Source of the DNA: Compostibacter hankyongensis
GTDB taxonomy: Bacteria > Bacteroidota > Bacteroidia > Chitinophagales > Chitinophagaceae
Assembly: GCF_039541075.1 (NCBI RefSeq)
Contig: NZ_BAABFN010000004.1
Span: 186,001 to 250,000, forward strand
Length of the DNA stretch: 64,000 nucleotides
Direction: 5' to 3'
Shown here in pieces: positions 54,854-63,474 of this stretch (the stretch's first letter is position 1; each line of letters starts with the position of its first letter). The translations under genes were made by a program, and so were the position numbers. The notes beneath the pieces were generated by a model. It did not search any database. It was not told where the DNA came from and was given only the letters and a program-made list of their open reading frames with translations.

Positions 54854-54907
54854 TCACAGCGGGTGACAGACGACTCAAATTGCAAACCGTTTTAAACTTT
54901 TGAAGTT

Positions 54908-55501
54908 ATGGCAGATGTAGATTTGGCGCAATCCTCCGGTGGGAAACGGCACAAAAGTACCCGGAGTAAGAAACTGTCCACCCGGGTGGATATGACGCCG
55001 ATGTGCGACGTGGCCTTCCTGCTCATCACCTTCTTCATGCTCACCACCACGTTGCAACGTCCCAAAACGATGGACCTGTTCCTCCCCAAGGACGTGGACA
55101 ACCCCGAAGAGCAGAATAAGGTAAAGGAAAGCCAGGCCCTGACCATTCTGGTAGGAGAAAAGAACAAGATATACTACTATGAGGGGACCGGCGAAAATGT
55201 TTCCAAAGATCCCGTCAACCTGCTGAAGCCGTCCACCTACGACCTGCAAAGCGGTATCGGAAAGGTGATCTCGGACAAATGGAAAAGCGTGATCCAGAAC
55301 TCCGGCGGCCGGGACAGCATGATCGTCATCATCAAACCGACAGACAGTTCATCCTACAACAACGTGGTGACCCTGCTGGACGATATGAATATCTACAGTG
55401 TAAAAAAATACGCGTTGGTGGATATTTCCGATAACGACAAAAAGCTGATCGATATCAAGGAACAGGGACAGCCGCAGGCCAATGCCAACGCCGCCCAGTA
55501 A
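54908..55501 (+). CDS. ExbD/TolR family protein, second copy
   Basis: This 197-residue protein has the same single helix, RVDMTPMCDVAFLLITFFML, with the proton-carrying Asp, then a periplasmic domain that includes KPTDSSSYNNVVTLLDDMNI, the typical ExbD C-terminal fold. It follows the first copy by 54 bp. Two ExbD genes behind one ExbB are common in Bacteroidota and may form a mixed dimer in the pore. Confidence 0.93.
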   Translation: MADVDLAQSSGGKRHKSTRSKKLSTRVDMTPMCDVAFLLITFFMLTTTLQRPKTMDLFLPKDVDNPEEQNKVKESQALTILVGEKNKIYYYEGTGENVSKDPVNLLKPSTYDLQSGIGKVISDKWKSVIQNSGGRDSMIVIIKPTDSSSYNNVVTLLDDMNIYSVKKYALVDISDNDKKLIDIKEQGQPQANANAAQ

Positions 55502-55561
55502 CCCCCAACGGGTGTAGTATGGAATTTATGATTTGCTGCATCCTTTTATAAAAAAGAAACC

Positions 55562-56383
55562 ATGGAAGCAAATAGATATCTGGGAGCCGATTTTCTGGAC
55601 ATCCTGTTTGAACACAGGAACAAGGATTACGGCGCCTATGAGCTCAGGCGGAACTTCTCACGTCGTTTGAGAAACGCACTCATCCTGATGGTGATCCTCT
55701 GTGTGCTGCTGATCGGCGCCTATGCAGCCAGCGCATACTTTGCCAAGTTTGAGAAAAAGGTGGAAAAGCCCGTCACCAAGGATGTGAAGCTGGAGAACGT
55801 GGATCTGGATGCCAACAAGCCCCCGCCCCCGCCTCCTCCGCCCCCTGCTCCGGAACCGCCCAAGATCAAGCCCCAGGTGCAGTTTACCCCTCCGAAAGTG
55901 GTGAAAGACGAAGAGGTGAAGCCCGAAGAGCAGCCCCCGGATCTGGATAAGATCCAGGACAAGGCCATCGGCACCAAAAACCTGGCCGGCGATCCCAACG
56001 GTATCGATCCCGGTCTGGTACCGGATAAAGGAAGCGGCGTGGTAGCTGCCGCCCCCCAGGAGAACAAGGTGTTTACCTTCGTGGAACAGATGCCTTCTTT
56101 CCCCGGCGGCGATGAAGCCCTGATGAAATACCTTCGCGACCACATCCGCTATCCGGCGGTGGCCCGTGAGAACAATATCCAGGGAACCGTAGTCGTACAG
56201 TTTATCGTAGGACCCGACGGCAGCATCAGCAATGTGAAGACCGTAGGCGCTGCCAAAGGCGGAGGCCTGGAAGAAGAAGCGACCCGCGTGGTGAAGGGAA
56301 TGCCCAAATGGAAGCCGGGTAAGCAGAACGGACGTGCGGTAACCGTGCAGTACAGTCTGCCTGTACGCTTCATGCTGCAGTAA
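55562..56383 (+). CDS. tonB: TonB energy transducer
   Basis: This 273-residue protein has an N-terminal cytoplasmic part (ADFLDILFEHRNKDYGAYEL), one membrane helix (about 44-62, LILMVILCVLLIGAYAASA), a Pro-rich periplasmic stretch with nine consecutive Pro, and the TonB C-terminal domain (about 190-273). That domain carries YPAVARENNIQGTVVVQFIV and ends SLPVRFMLQ. It transmits proton-motive force from ExbB/ExbD to outer-membrane receptors. It is the last gene of the operon before a strong terminator. Confidence 0.95.
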   Translation: MEANRYLGADFLDILFEHRNKDYGAYELRRNFSRRLRNALILMVILCVLLIGAYAASAYFAKFEKKVEKPVTKDVKLENVDLDANKPPPPPPPPPAPEPPKIKPQVQFTPPKVVKDEEVKPEEQPPDLDKIQDKAIGTKNLAGDPNGIDPGLVPDKGSGVVAAAPQENKVFTFVEQMPSFPGGDEALMKYLRDHIRYPAVARENNIQGTVVVQFIVGPDGSISNVKTVGAAKGGGLEEEATRVVKGMPKWKPGKQNGRAVTVQYSLPVRFMLQ

Positions 56384-56416
56384 CCTTCCCGAAAAGCAGA
56401 TAACGTATTCAACATA

Positions 56417-56454
56417 CAAAGTTCCCCGTCAGCCAGACGGGGAACTTTGTTTTT
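56417..56454 (+). terminator. Terminator of the tonB operon
   Basis: A 14-bp perfect stem from CAAAGTTCCCCGTC to GACGGGGAACTTTG, loop AGCCA, then five T. Confidence 0.92.
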
Positions 56455-56483
56455 GACCTGCCGCCCGCATCAATGGCTGACCT

Positions 56484-57878
56484 ATGACTGAGAACAGTAT
56501 CTTTCCCGGACCGGTCAACGATACCATCGTGGCCCTGGCTACCCCGCCGGGCCTCAGCGCCATCGGCATGATCCGCCTGAGCGGCCCGGCCGCCATCAGC
56601 ATGGCCGGCGGCATCTTCGGCCCTGCTGAGCTGGAGCTGCAGCCCTCCCATACCCTGCACTACGGTACCCTCCGCGACGGCTTGCGGATCGTGGACGAAG
56701 TAGTGGTCGGCATCTACAAAGCCCCGCATTCCTATACCGGCGAACCCATTGCCGAGATCTCCGGGCACGGCTCCCCCTATATACTGGAGCAGATCCTGCA
56801 GCTGTGTCTCCGGCAGGGCGCCCGGCTGGCAGAGCCCGGCGAGTTTACCCGCCGCGCCTTCCTGAACGGAAAGCTGGACCTGGCCCAGGCGGAAGCAGTA
56901 GCCGATCTCATCGCATCCCGCTCGGCGGCGGCCCAGCGCTCCGCCCTGCATAACCTGCGCGGCGGTTTTTCCCGAAAGCTTGAAGCGCTCCGCGCCCAGC
57001 TGATCCAGTTTGCCGCCCTCATCGAGCTGGAGCTTGATTTCAGCGAGGAGGATGTGGAGTTCGCCGACAGAAGCCGTCTCTATGCGCTGGTAGACAGCGC
57101 CATCGGGGAAGTACAGCAGCTTATCGACTCCTTCCGCCTGGGAAATGTGGTCAAACAGGGCGTGAGCGTGGCCATCGTAGGGCCGCCAAACGCCGGCAAA
57201 TCCACGCTGCTGAACGCCCTGCTCAACGAAGAGCGGGCTATCGTCAGCGAGACGGCCGGTACCACCCGGGATACCATAGAAGAAAGTCTCAACATCAACG
57301 GTGTGCTTTTCCGGCTGATCGATACCGCTGGTATCCGCGAGCATACCACCGATACCATCGAACAGATCGGGATGGGAAAGAGCCTCGAAAAGATGCGCAG
57401 CGCAGATCTGGTGCTCTACCTGTTTGATGTTACCGGCGCCACGCCGCAATGGATGGACGAACGCCGGAGCGCGCTTGAAAAGGAAAATATCCGGTACCTG
57501 CTGATCGGCAATAAAACGGATCTTCCCGGCGGAGCGGAAGCGGCAGGGAAGCTCGCAGGCGCCGGAAAGACGCTCCTGATCTCGGCAAAAGCGCAGGAAA
57601 ACATCCGGCAGCTCAAAGATGCGCTGTATAAGGCGGTAACCGGGGGAGAGATACAGCCCGAAGATACCATCCTTACCAATACGAGGCATCTGGCCGCCCT
57701 ACGGGAAGCGCTGGCATCCCTTACTGCGGTGCGCGAGGGACTGGATGCGCATATTTCCGCTGATCTGCTAACCCCCGATATCCGCCGCTGTCTGCATTTT
57801 CTTGGGGAGATCACCGGTGTAGTGACCCACGAAAATGTGCTGGACTATATCTTCAGCCAGTTCTGTATCGGGAAATAG
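56484..57878 (+). CDS. mnmE: tRNA uridine-5-carboxymethylaminomethyl modification GTPase
   Basis: This 464-residue protein has a TrmE N-terminal folate-binding domain (about 1-120, DTIVALATPPGLSAIGMIRL). A helical domain surrounds the Ras-like G domain. G1 is GPPNAGKST near 232-240, G3 is DTAG in RLIDTAGIREH, and G4 is NKTD. The C-terminal FCIGK motif contains the conserved cysteine. With MnmG it modifies the wobble uridine of certain tRNAs. It has no operon partners here. Confidence 0.96.
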   Translation: MTENSIFPGPVNDTIVALATPPGLSAIGMIRLSGPAAISMAGGIFGPAELELQPSHTLHYGTLRDGLRIVDEVVVGIYKAPHSYTGEPIAEISGHGSPYILEQILQLCLRQGARLAEPGEFTRRAFLNGKLDLAQAEAVADLIASRSAAAQRSALHNLRGGFSRKLEALRAQLIQFAALIELELDFSEEDVEFADRSRLYALVDSAIGEVQQLIDSFRLGNVVKQGVSVAIVGPPNAGKSTLLNALLNEERAIVSETAGTTRDTIEESLNINGVLFRLIDTAGIREHTTDTIEQIGMGKSLEKMRSADLVLYLFDVTGATPQWMDERRSALEKENIRYLLIGNKTDLPGGAEAAGKLAGAGKTLLISAKAQENIRQLKDALYKAVTGGEIQPEDTILTNTRHLAALREALASLTAVREGLDAHISADLLTPDIRRCLHFLGEITGVVTHENVLDYIFSQFCIGK

Positions 57879-58142
57879 TGTGGAAACATTATACATCCCG
57901 ATCAGGCATGTCAACAATTAGGTCAAAAGCGGAGTGCTGAAGAACAGGTTTTCAAAGGGCTTATATATTCGGATTACATCAGTTTGCAGATTTCCCGATG
58001 GTAAAAAGGATATACCTAAATACGGAAGCTTGCAATGCGATCATTTCAAAGGCTTGTCAAAAAACAGCAAGCAACGTTATGTATTGACAGCATTGGGAAA
58101 GCGGATGACGGAAGATATAAACACGGGTTAAACAGCGTGAGC

Positions 58143-58487
58143 ATGGAGAAACCACTTATTTCGATGATCGAAGTTCAATTTAGAAGCTTTATTGAATCGT
58201 TACGGCCGACAGACGAAGAAATCCGTAAGCAATTGGATTTTGGTTATTCCTGGGATGGACAAAGTGCTTTATTGTTTGAAATTCGTCCACAATGGAATGA
58301 TCCAACGAAAATCTTAGAGCTACCATTTGCTAAGCTTCGTTTTGTTAAATCTGCCAGAATATGGAAACTCTATTGGATGCGTGGATCTGGAAAATGGGAA
58401 GCCTATGAGCCGCAACCGGAGAGTACTGATGTGTATGAATTGTTGACTGAAATTAAAAATGACGCTTACGGTTGTTTTTTTGGATAA
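58143..58487 (+). CDS. DUF3024 protein
   Basis: The protein is 114 residues from ATG 58143; the open frame extends upstream but the extra 36 residues have no family match. It contains the DUF3024 pattern: LRPTDEEIRKQLDFGYSWDG, FEIRPQW, ARIWKLYWMRGSGKWEAYEP and the C-terminal DAYGCFFG. The function of the family is unknown. The gene and its surroundings are less GC-rich than the flanks, which together with the Fic gene suggests a small acquired segment. Confidence 0.85.
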   Translation: MEKPLISMIEVQFRSFIESLRPTDEEIRKQLDFGYSWDGQSALLFEIRPQWNDPTKILELPFAKLRFVKSARIWKLYWMRGSGKWEAYEPQPESTDVYELLTEIKNDAYGCFFG

Positions 58488-58598
58488 CGGGAAAGGACGA
58501 ACTGGAACCCAGTGCCCTCCCGATTGTGAACCCAATGCGTTCGCAATTGAAATGGTAACTTAGGCAGCTTAAAAAATAATATTTTGAAAGATTGATTA

Positions 58599-58672
58599 AT
58601 GAGCCGAATAAAACTTGAAATCGGCTCATTTTTTGCCTATATTTGAGCCAATTAAGAGGTATAATCGGCTCA
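58599..58672 (+). promoter_or_regulatory. Fic gene promoter with four half-site operator
   Basis: The promoter is TTG (58615-58617), 20-bp spacer, TATATTTG (58638-58645). Four related half-sites surround it: ATGAGCCGA (58599-58607) with inverted TCGGCTCAT (58621-58629), and TGAGCCAATTA (58644-58654) with inverted TAATCGGCTCA (58662-58672, one mismatch). The last overlaps the start codon. This layout suggests tight repression, perhaps by the Fic protein itself, which has a C-terminal winged-helix-like part. Confidence 0.65.
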
Positions 58673-59778
58673 TGGTATATAATTGGCAACTAAAAGGATG
58701 GCCTGACTTTACTTACGACGTCGCGGAAGTTCAACCGTCTATTCTTGCATTTGCCCAGGAAACAGGGGAAGTTAATGGCCTTATTCAAGGGTTGCCGGAT
58801 ACGCTCAAGCAAGAGACACTGCTCCAGCTCATGCTTTCCGAAGCGGTGAAAACCTCTGAAATAGAGGGAGAGTATCTAAGCCGCGAGGACGTGAAGTCTT
58901 CCATCCGGAATAACTTGGGGTTAAACGATATGCCTGTTTACGTTAAAGATCAACGGGCATCGGGCGTGGCGCAATTGATGGTGGCAGTAAGGAAAGGCTT
59001 TCAGGAACTGCTGACACTGGATATGCTAAAAGCTTGGCACCGCTTACTCTTTGCCAATGCAAGTCGTGTCAATCCGGGCGAGTGGCGGCTGGGGGATGCT
59101 TCCATGCAGGTGATTTCCGGTGCTTATGGACGGGAAATCGTCCATTACGAAGCACCGCCATCGACACGGGTACCGGAGGAAATGGAACGCTTTGTCGGGT
59201 GGTACAATTCAGCAACCTTTCCACTAAAAGGGCAGGTGCCCGAGGCTATACTGAAGTCGGCAATCGCTCACCTGTATTTCGAATCCATCCATCCGTTTGA
59301 AGACGGCAACGGCCGCATCGGACGGTCGATAGCGGAGAAAGCACTATCGCAGTCGCTTGGACGTCCCATCATGCTGAGCCTTTCCAAAACCATTGAGGCC
59401 AACAAGAAAGCGTACTACGATGCATTGAAAGAAGCACAACGCGCGTTGGACATTACCGCATGGATGGTTTATTTTGCTAACGTGGTTTTGACTGCACAGC
59501 GTGATGCCAAAGCCATGATACTGTTTACGTTGAAGAAAGCGCAGTTTTATGACCGTTATAAAAACCGGATTGAAGAACGGCAATTGAAGGCGATCAACAA
59601 AATGCTGGACAAGGGAGTTGAGGGCTTCGAAGGGGGAATGACGGCCAGGAAATACATGGGCATTACCAAGGTTTCCAAAGCGACTGCTACGCGCGATTTG
59701 CAGCAATTGCACGAATCGGGCGTATTGGTTCAGGAAGGAGCGGGGCGTTCTGTGCGGTATCAGTTGAACCTGCCATAG
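58672..59778 (+). CDS. Fic family protein with N-terminal inhibitory motif and C-terminal winged helix
   Basis: This 368-residue protein has the Fic active-site motif HPFEDGNGRIGRS from H207 and the inhibitory helix motif TSEIEG (residues 61-66) near the N-terminus, which places it in the self-inhibited class II. The C-terminal part (about 310-368), YMGITKVSKATATRDLQQLH followed by a short beta wing, looks like a DNA-binding winged helix. Fic enzymes transfer AMP or related groups from nucleotides to proteins. ATG 58672 is chosen because the upstream part of the frame covers the promoter. The gene is AT-rich relative to its flanks. Confidence 0.92.
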   Translation: MVYNWQLKGWPDFTYDVAEVQPSILAFAQETGEVNGLIQGLPDTLKQETLLQLMLSEAVKTSEIEGEYLSREDVKSSIRNNLGLNDMPVYVKDQRASGVAQLMVAVRKGFQELLTLDMLKAWHRLLFANASRVNPGEWRLGDASMQVISGAYGREIVHYEAPPSTRVPEEMERFVGWYNSATFPLKGQVPEAILKSAIAHLYFESIHPFEDGNGRIGRSIAEKALSQSLGRPIMLSLSKTIEANKKAYYDALKEAQRALDITAWMVYFANVVLTAQRDAKAMILFTLKKAQFYDRYKNRIEERQLKAINKMLDKGVEGFEGGMTARKYMGITKVSKATATRDLQQLHESGVLVQEGAGRSVRYQLNLP

Positions 59779-59856
59779 TTATTTGGCTTTTACTTGTACC
59801 TATTCCTCATAAATAGTTATCAATCAATACAAACTACATTTTGCATCGGCCGGATA

Positions 59857-61866
59857 TCAGGTCCCCAGCATTTTTCTGGTTTCGCTGACCACGTGTTCGG
59901 CCGTAAAACCGTAGTGCTTGAACAACTCCTTTGCAGGGGCGCTCGAGCCGAATTTTGAGATGCCGATAACGGCCCCTTCTTCGCCGGTCCATTCCTCCCA
60001 GCCCTGTGTAGCGCCGGCCTCTACGGCCAGACGTTTTTTGCAGGAAGCCGGTAATACTACTTCGCGGTAGGCGGAGGATTGTTTCCGGAACAGCTCCCAG
60101 CTCGGCATGCTGATTACCCGTGCATGGATGCCTTCCTGCTGCAGCATTTCCTGGGCTTTGAGGATCAGCTGTACTTCCGACCCTGTAGCGATCAGCAGGA
60201 TATCCGGCTCCGCTCCCTGCTCCGGGGACAGCACGTAAGCTCCCTTTAAAACACCTTCGGCGGCGGCCAGCTTTTCCCGGTCGAAGACGGGCAGTTTCTG
60301 CCGGGTCAGCACCAGCATGGTAGGCCCCTCCGTTCTTTCGAGGGCACATTGCCAGGCATATACGGCTTCGTTGGCATCCGCCGGCCGGATGAGACACATA
60401 TGCGGCATGGCCCTGAAGGAGGCAAGGTGCTCCACCGGCTGGTGGGTGGTACCGTCTTCCCCCAGCCCGATAGAGTCGTGGGTCATGACGTAGATGACCG
60501 GCAGGTCCATGATGCAGGCCAGACGGATGGCAGGGCGGGCATAATCGCTAAAAATGAAAAAGGTGGCGGCATAGGAGCGGAGGCCACCATGCAGCAGCAG
60601 CCCGGAGCTGGCTGCGCACATCATATGCTCCCGGACGCCCCAGGCGATATTCCGGTTTTCATAAGCCCCCTTGGCAAAGTATTTTGAAGATTTGATCATC
60701 GTAAGCGTGGAAGGCTCCAGGTCTCCGCTGCCGCCGAGCAGCCAGGGCAGACGCTCCGCCACCGCATTCAGGAAGTCGGAGCTGACCTGCCGCGTAGCCT
60801 TCGGCCCGTCGTCCGGCCGGTAATCAGGCAGGTCTTTGTTCCACCCTTCCGGCAGGGTATGGCGGATACACTGGTCCAGCTCCCGGGCCAGATCGGGATG
60901 CTGCTGCCTATATTGCTCCAGCGTTTGGTTCCAGTCTTTCTCCCATTGTTCGCCCCGCTTCACCGCCTGCCCCATATGCTTTTTTACATCCTCCGGTACC
61001 AGAAACTTTTCATCTTCGGGCCAGCCGTAAAAGGCCTTGGCCGCCTTTACCTCGTCTTCCCCGAGGGGCGATCCGTGGGCTTCGGGCGTATCCTGTTTAT
61101 GCGGAGCGCCATAGCCGATATGGGAGCGCAGGATGATCATGGACGGCCGGTCGCTGGCTTCCTTGGCCGCCTGAAAAGCGGCAGACAGCGCCACGATGTC
61201 GTTTGCCTTTTCCCCCAGGTCCTGCACATGCCAGTGATACGCTTCGAAACGCCGGGCCACGTCGTCCGAATAGGTGAGGGAGGTATTGCCTTCGATGCTG
61301 ATATGGTTATTGTCGTACAGGCAGATCAGCTTGCCCAGGCCGAAATGTCCCGCTACGGAGCCGGCCTCATGCGAAGCCCCCTCCATGAGGTCGCCGTCGC
61401 TGCAGAATACGTAGGTATGGTGATCGATGATCTTTTCTTCCCGGTTAAAGCGGGCGGCCAGATGGGCTTCGGCCATGGCCATGCCTACTGCCGTCATGAT
61501 GCCCTGCCCGAGCGGGCCGGTAGTGGTGTCCACCCCGGGGGTGAGATCGTATTCGGGATGACCGGCCGTTTTGCTGCCCCATTGCCGGAAATTCTTCAGG
61601 TCCTCCAGCGTAATGCCGTAACCGGTCAGGAAAAGCACGGCATACTGCAGCATCGAGGCGTGCCCGTTAGAAAGCACAAAGCGGTCCCGGTTCAGCCATT
61701 TCGGGTTTTTGGGGTTGAAGCGCAGGTGTTGCATCCATAAGGTATAGGCGGCGGGCGCGAGGGCCATCGGCGTGCCCGGGTGTCCTGAATTGGCTTTTTG
61801 CACGGCATCCATAGCCAGGCAGCGGATGGTGTTGATGCATTTCTCATCGAGGGTCATGTCTTTCAT
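59857..61866 (-). CDS. tkt: Transketolase
   Basis: This 669-residue thiamine diphosphate enzyme of normal length has GHPGTPMALAPAAYTLWMQ near residue 28, the ThDP site GDLMEGASHEAGSVAGHFG with LICLYDNNHISIEGNT, and the later blocks RNIAWGVREHMMCAASSGL and GLGEDGTTHQPVEHLASFRA. It interconverts sugar phosphates in the pentose phosphate pathway. It is convergent with the Fic gene and has no operon partners. Confidence 0.96.
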   Translation of the reverse strand: MKDMTLDEKCINTIRCLAMDAVQKANSGHPGTPMALAPAAYTLWMQHLRFNPKNPKWLNRDRFVLSNGHASMLQYAVLFLTGYGITLEDLKNFRQWGSKTAGHPEYDLTPGVDTTTGPLGQGIMTAVGMAMAEAHLAARFNREEKIIDHHTYVFCSDGDLMEGASHEAGSVAGHFGLGKLICLYDNNHISIEGNTSLTYSDDVARRFEAYHWHVQDLGEKANDIVALSAAFQAAKEASDRPSMIILRSHIGYGAPHKQDTPEAHGSPLGEDEVKAAKAFYGWPEDEKFLVPEDVKKHMGQAVKRGEQWEKDWNQTLEQYRQQHPDLARELDQCIRHTLPEGWNKDLPDYRPDDGPKATRQVSSDFLNAVAERLPWLLGGSGDLEPSTLTMIKSSKYFAKGAYENRNIAWGVREHMMCAASSGLLLHGGLRSYAATFFIFSDYARPAIRLACIMDLPVIYVMTHDSIGLGEDGTTHQPVEHLASFRAMPHMCLIRPADANEAVYAWQCALERTEGPTMLVLTRQKLPVFDREKLAAAEGVLKGAYVLSPEQGAEPDILLIATGSEVQLILKAQEMLQQEGIHARVISMPSWELFRKQSSAYREVVLPASCKKRLAVEAGATQGWEEWTGEEGAVIGISKFGSSAPAKELFKHYGFTAEHVVSETRKMLGT

Positions 61867-61881
61867 AAGGCGGGATTTGAT

Positions 61882-61931
61882 CGGTCAATGGTCGGTAGTC
61901 GATGGTCAATAGTTATTGATTGGTAGTCATC
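61882..61931. repeat. Heptamer-period repeat upstream of tkt
   Basis: Units AATGGTC, GGTAGTC, GATGGTC, AATAGTT, ATTGATT, GGTAGTC with a 7-nt period. Related to the tracts at 18424 and 13511. Confidence 0.55.
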
Positions 61932-62060
61932 CAGCTAAGACTGCCGGTATAGGGGCGCAAAATTTGTTCCATGTGGCGCTGGGGGGCAAAGGCCGGTAGA
62001 TTGGGGACATATTTCCCCGGTGAGGGCCGGGTATGCGTATAATACCGGGAAGAAGGTCCT

Positions 62061-63434
62061 TTACAGTGAATTTAAGAAGCTGAGCAGCGCATCGCGGTCG
62101 CTCTTCCGGAGCTGGACAAAATTTTCCCGGGACTGCTCCGCCTCTCCCCCGTGCCAGAGAATAGCTTCAGTGAGAGTGCGGGCCCTGCCATCGTGCAGGT
62201 AATAGGGAGTGCCGTTTACTCTGGCTACCATACCTATCCCCCATAGCGGAGAGGTTCGCCATTCCGAACCGGTAGCCTGGTAATCCGGACGGCCGTCGGC
62301 CAATCCGGGACCCATGTCGTGAAGCAGCAGGTCGGTGTAGGGATGTATGCGCTGATGGCTGAGGGTAGGAAGGTTCACGTTGACGCCGGTATACAGGGTG
62401 GGGATATGGCAACTGCTGCACTGCAGCTGTTCGAACAGCGCTTCGCCCTTTTTTACCACAGGATCGGTGACGTTACGCCGGGCGGGAACCGCCAGCGTCT
62501 GGATATAGAACACCATGGCATTCAGGATGCTGTCCGGCAGCTCCGGATCATCCGGTCGCTTGTCGTCCTGCGATTGCCCCAACGCACTTTCGGAAGAGAA
62601 GAGTTTGTTACTCAGCCCCATGTCCTGCTGGAAAGCGCTGGCCACCTGGGCGGCTACGGTAGGCGTATTGGCCTTCAGACCGAAACGGCCGAGCACGGTC
62701 TGCCCGCTGACGGGGTCATAGACATAATTGGGATGACCGCGAATGCCGTCGCCGTTTTTGTCCTCAGGGTCGGCAAAGGAAAGCACGGTAGATGAGGGGA
62801 TCAGCTCCAACAGGCCGATTCCGAATACATAGGGCGCCAGACGGGGCGACAAAAGATAATGCCCGGGGAGAGGCCGGTAAGCATTGCTGAGCTGGTAATG
62901 TGGTTTTCTCAGCGATACGGTTTCCCCGTCGGGGAATCGGAACGGCTCTTCGGTATAGGTAATGTTTACCCGCGCTTCGGGCTGGGCGCCGAAAACGGCC
63001 TGATCCTGGAGCTGTGTGCCAAAGCCGGGTACCGGCAACGGCCCTCCGTGTTCGTCTTCACCGGGCAGGCTTATGCGCACAAGCAGGGAAGAGTTGGGCT
63101 TCCCTGCCGTAGGTATGCCGATCCCGTCGTTGTGATGGCAGGAGACGCAGGATACATTATTGAAGATCGGGCCGAGCCCCGGATACAGGGGGGCCGGCGC
63201 AGATACAAACGTCTGCTCAAAGAGCCCGTCTCCCTTGTCGTGGATCAGCTGATCCCAGGGTGAAAGTCCTTCGATACATTCCCCAAAGGCCTGGGAGGTG
63301 ATATTGAAAGCGGTAGCTGCGCCGCCCGAGAGACGGGGATCAAAGCTTTCATCGTCAAAGGCCTGCGGTTTGCGGCACAGCACGCCCAGGAAAATGACCA
63401 GCAAGATACCGCTGACAATATTTATCTTTTTCAC
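62061..63434 (-). CDS. Di-heme oxidoreductase family protein (DHOR, DUF1111)
   Basis: This 457-residue protein has a signal peptide (KKINIVSGILLVIFLGVLC) and two c-type heme sites, CVSCHHNDG and CSSCHIPT. The family segments SLLVRISLPGEDEHGG and RFGLKANTPTVAAQVASAF are also present. DHOR proteins are periplasmic, resemble di-heme peroxidases and often occur next to imelysin genes in iron-related loci. The imelysin gene lies just upstream, 40 bp away on the same strand. The activity is not known. Confidence 0.92.
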   Translation of the reverse strand: MKKINIVSGILLVIFLGVLCRKPQAFDDESFDPRLSGGAATAFNITSQAFGECIEGLSPWDQLIHDKGDGLFEQTFVSAPAPLYPGLGPIFNNVSCVSCHHNDGIGIPTAGKPNSSLLVRISLPGEDEHGGPLPVPGFGTQLQDQAVFGAQPEARVNITYTEEPFRFPDGETVSLRKPHYQLSNAYRPLPGHYLLSPRLAPYVFGIGLLELIPSSTVLSFADPEDKNGDGIRGHPNYVYDPVSGQTVLGRFGLKANTPTVAAQVASAFQQDMGLSNKLFSSESALGQSQDDKRPDDPELPDSILNAMVFYIQTLAVPARRNVTDPVVKKGEALFEQLQCSSCHIPTLYTGVNVNLPTLSHQRIHPYTDLLLHDMGPGLADGRPDYQATGSEWRTSPLWGIGMVARVNGTPYYLHDGRARTLTEAILWHGGEAEQSRENFVQLRKSDRDALLSFLNSL

Positions 63435-63474
63435 CGCTGAGGTTTAGATACGACACACGTTTAGAAACAGTAGC

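Noticed and set aside
57934..58131. Plus-strand frame of 65 codons before the DUF3024 gene
   Set aside because: No recognisable domain. It could be a remnant of a broken gene in the acquired segment, but nothing supports it.
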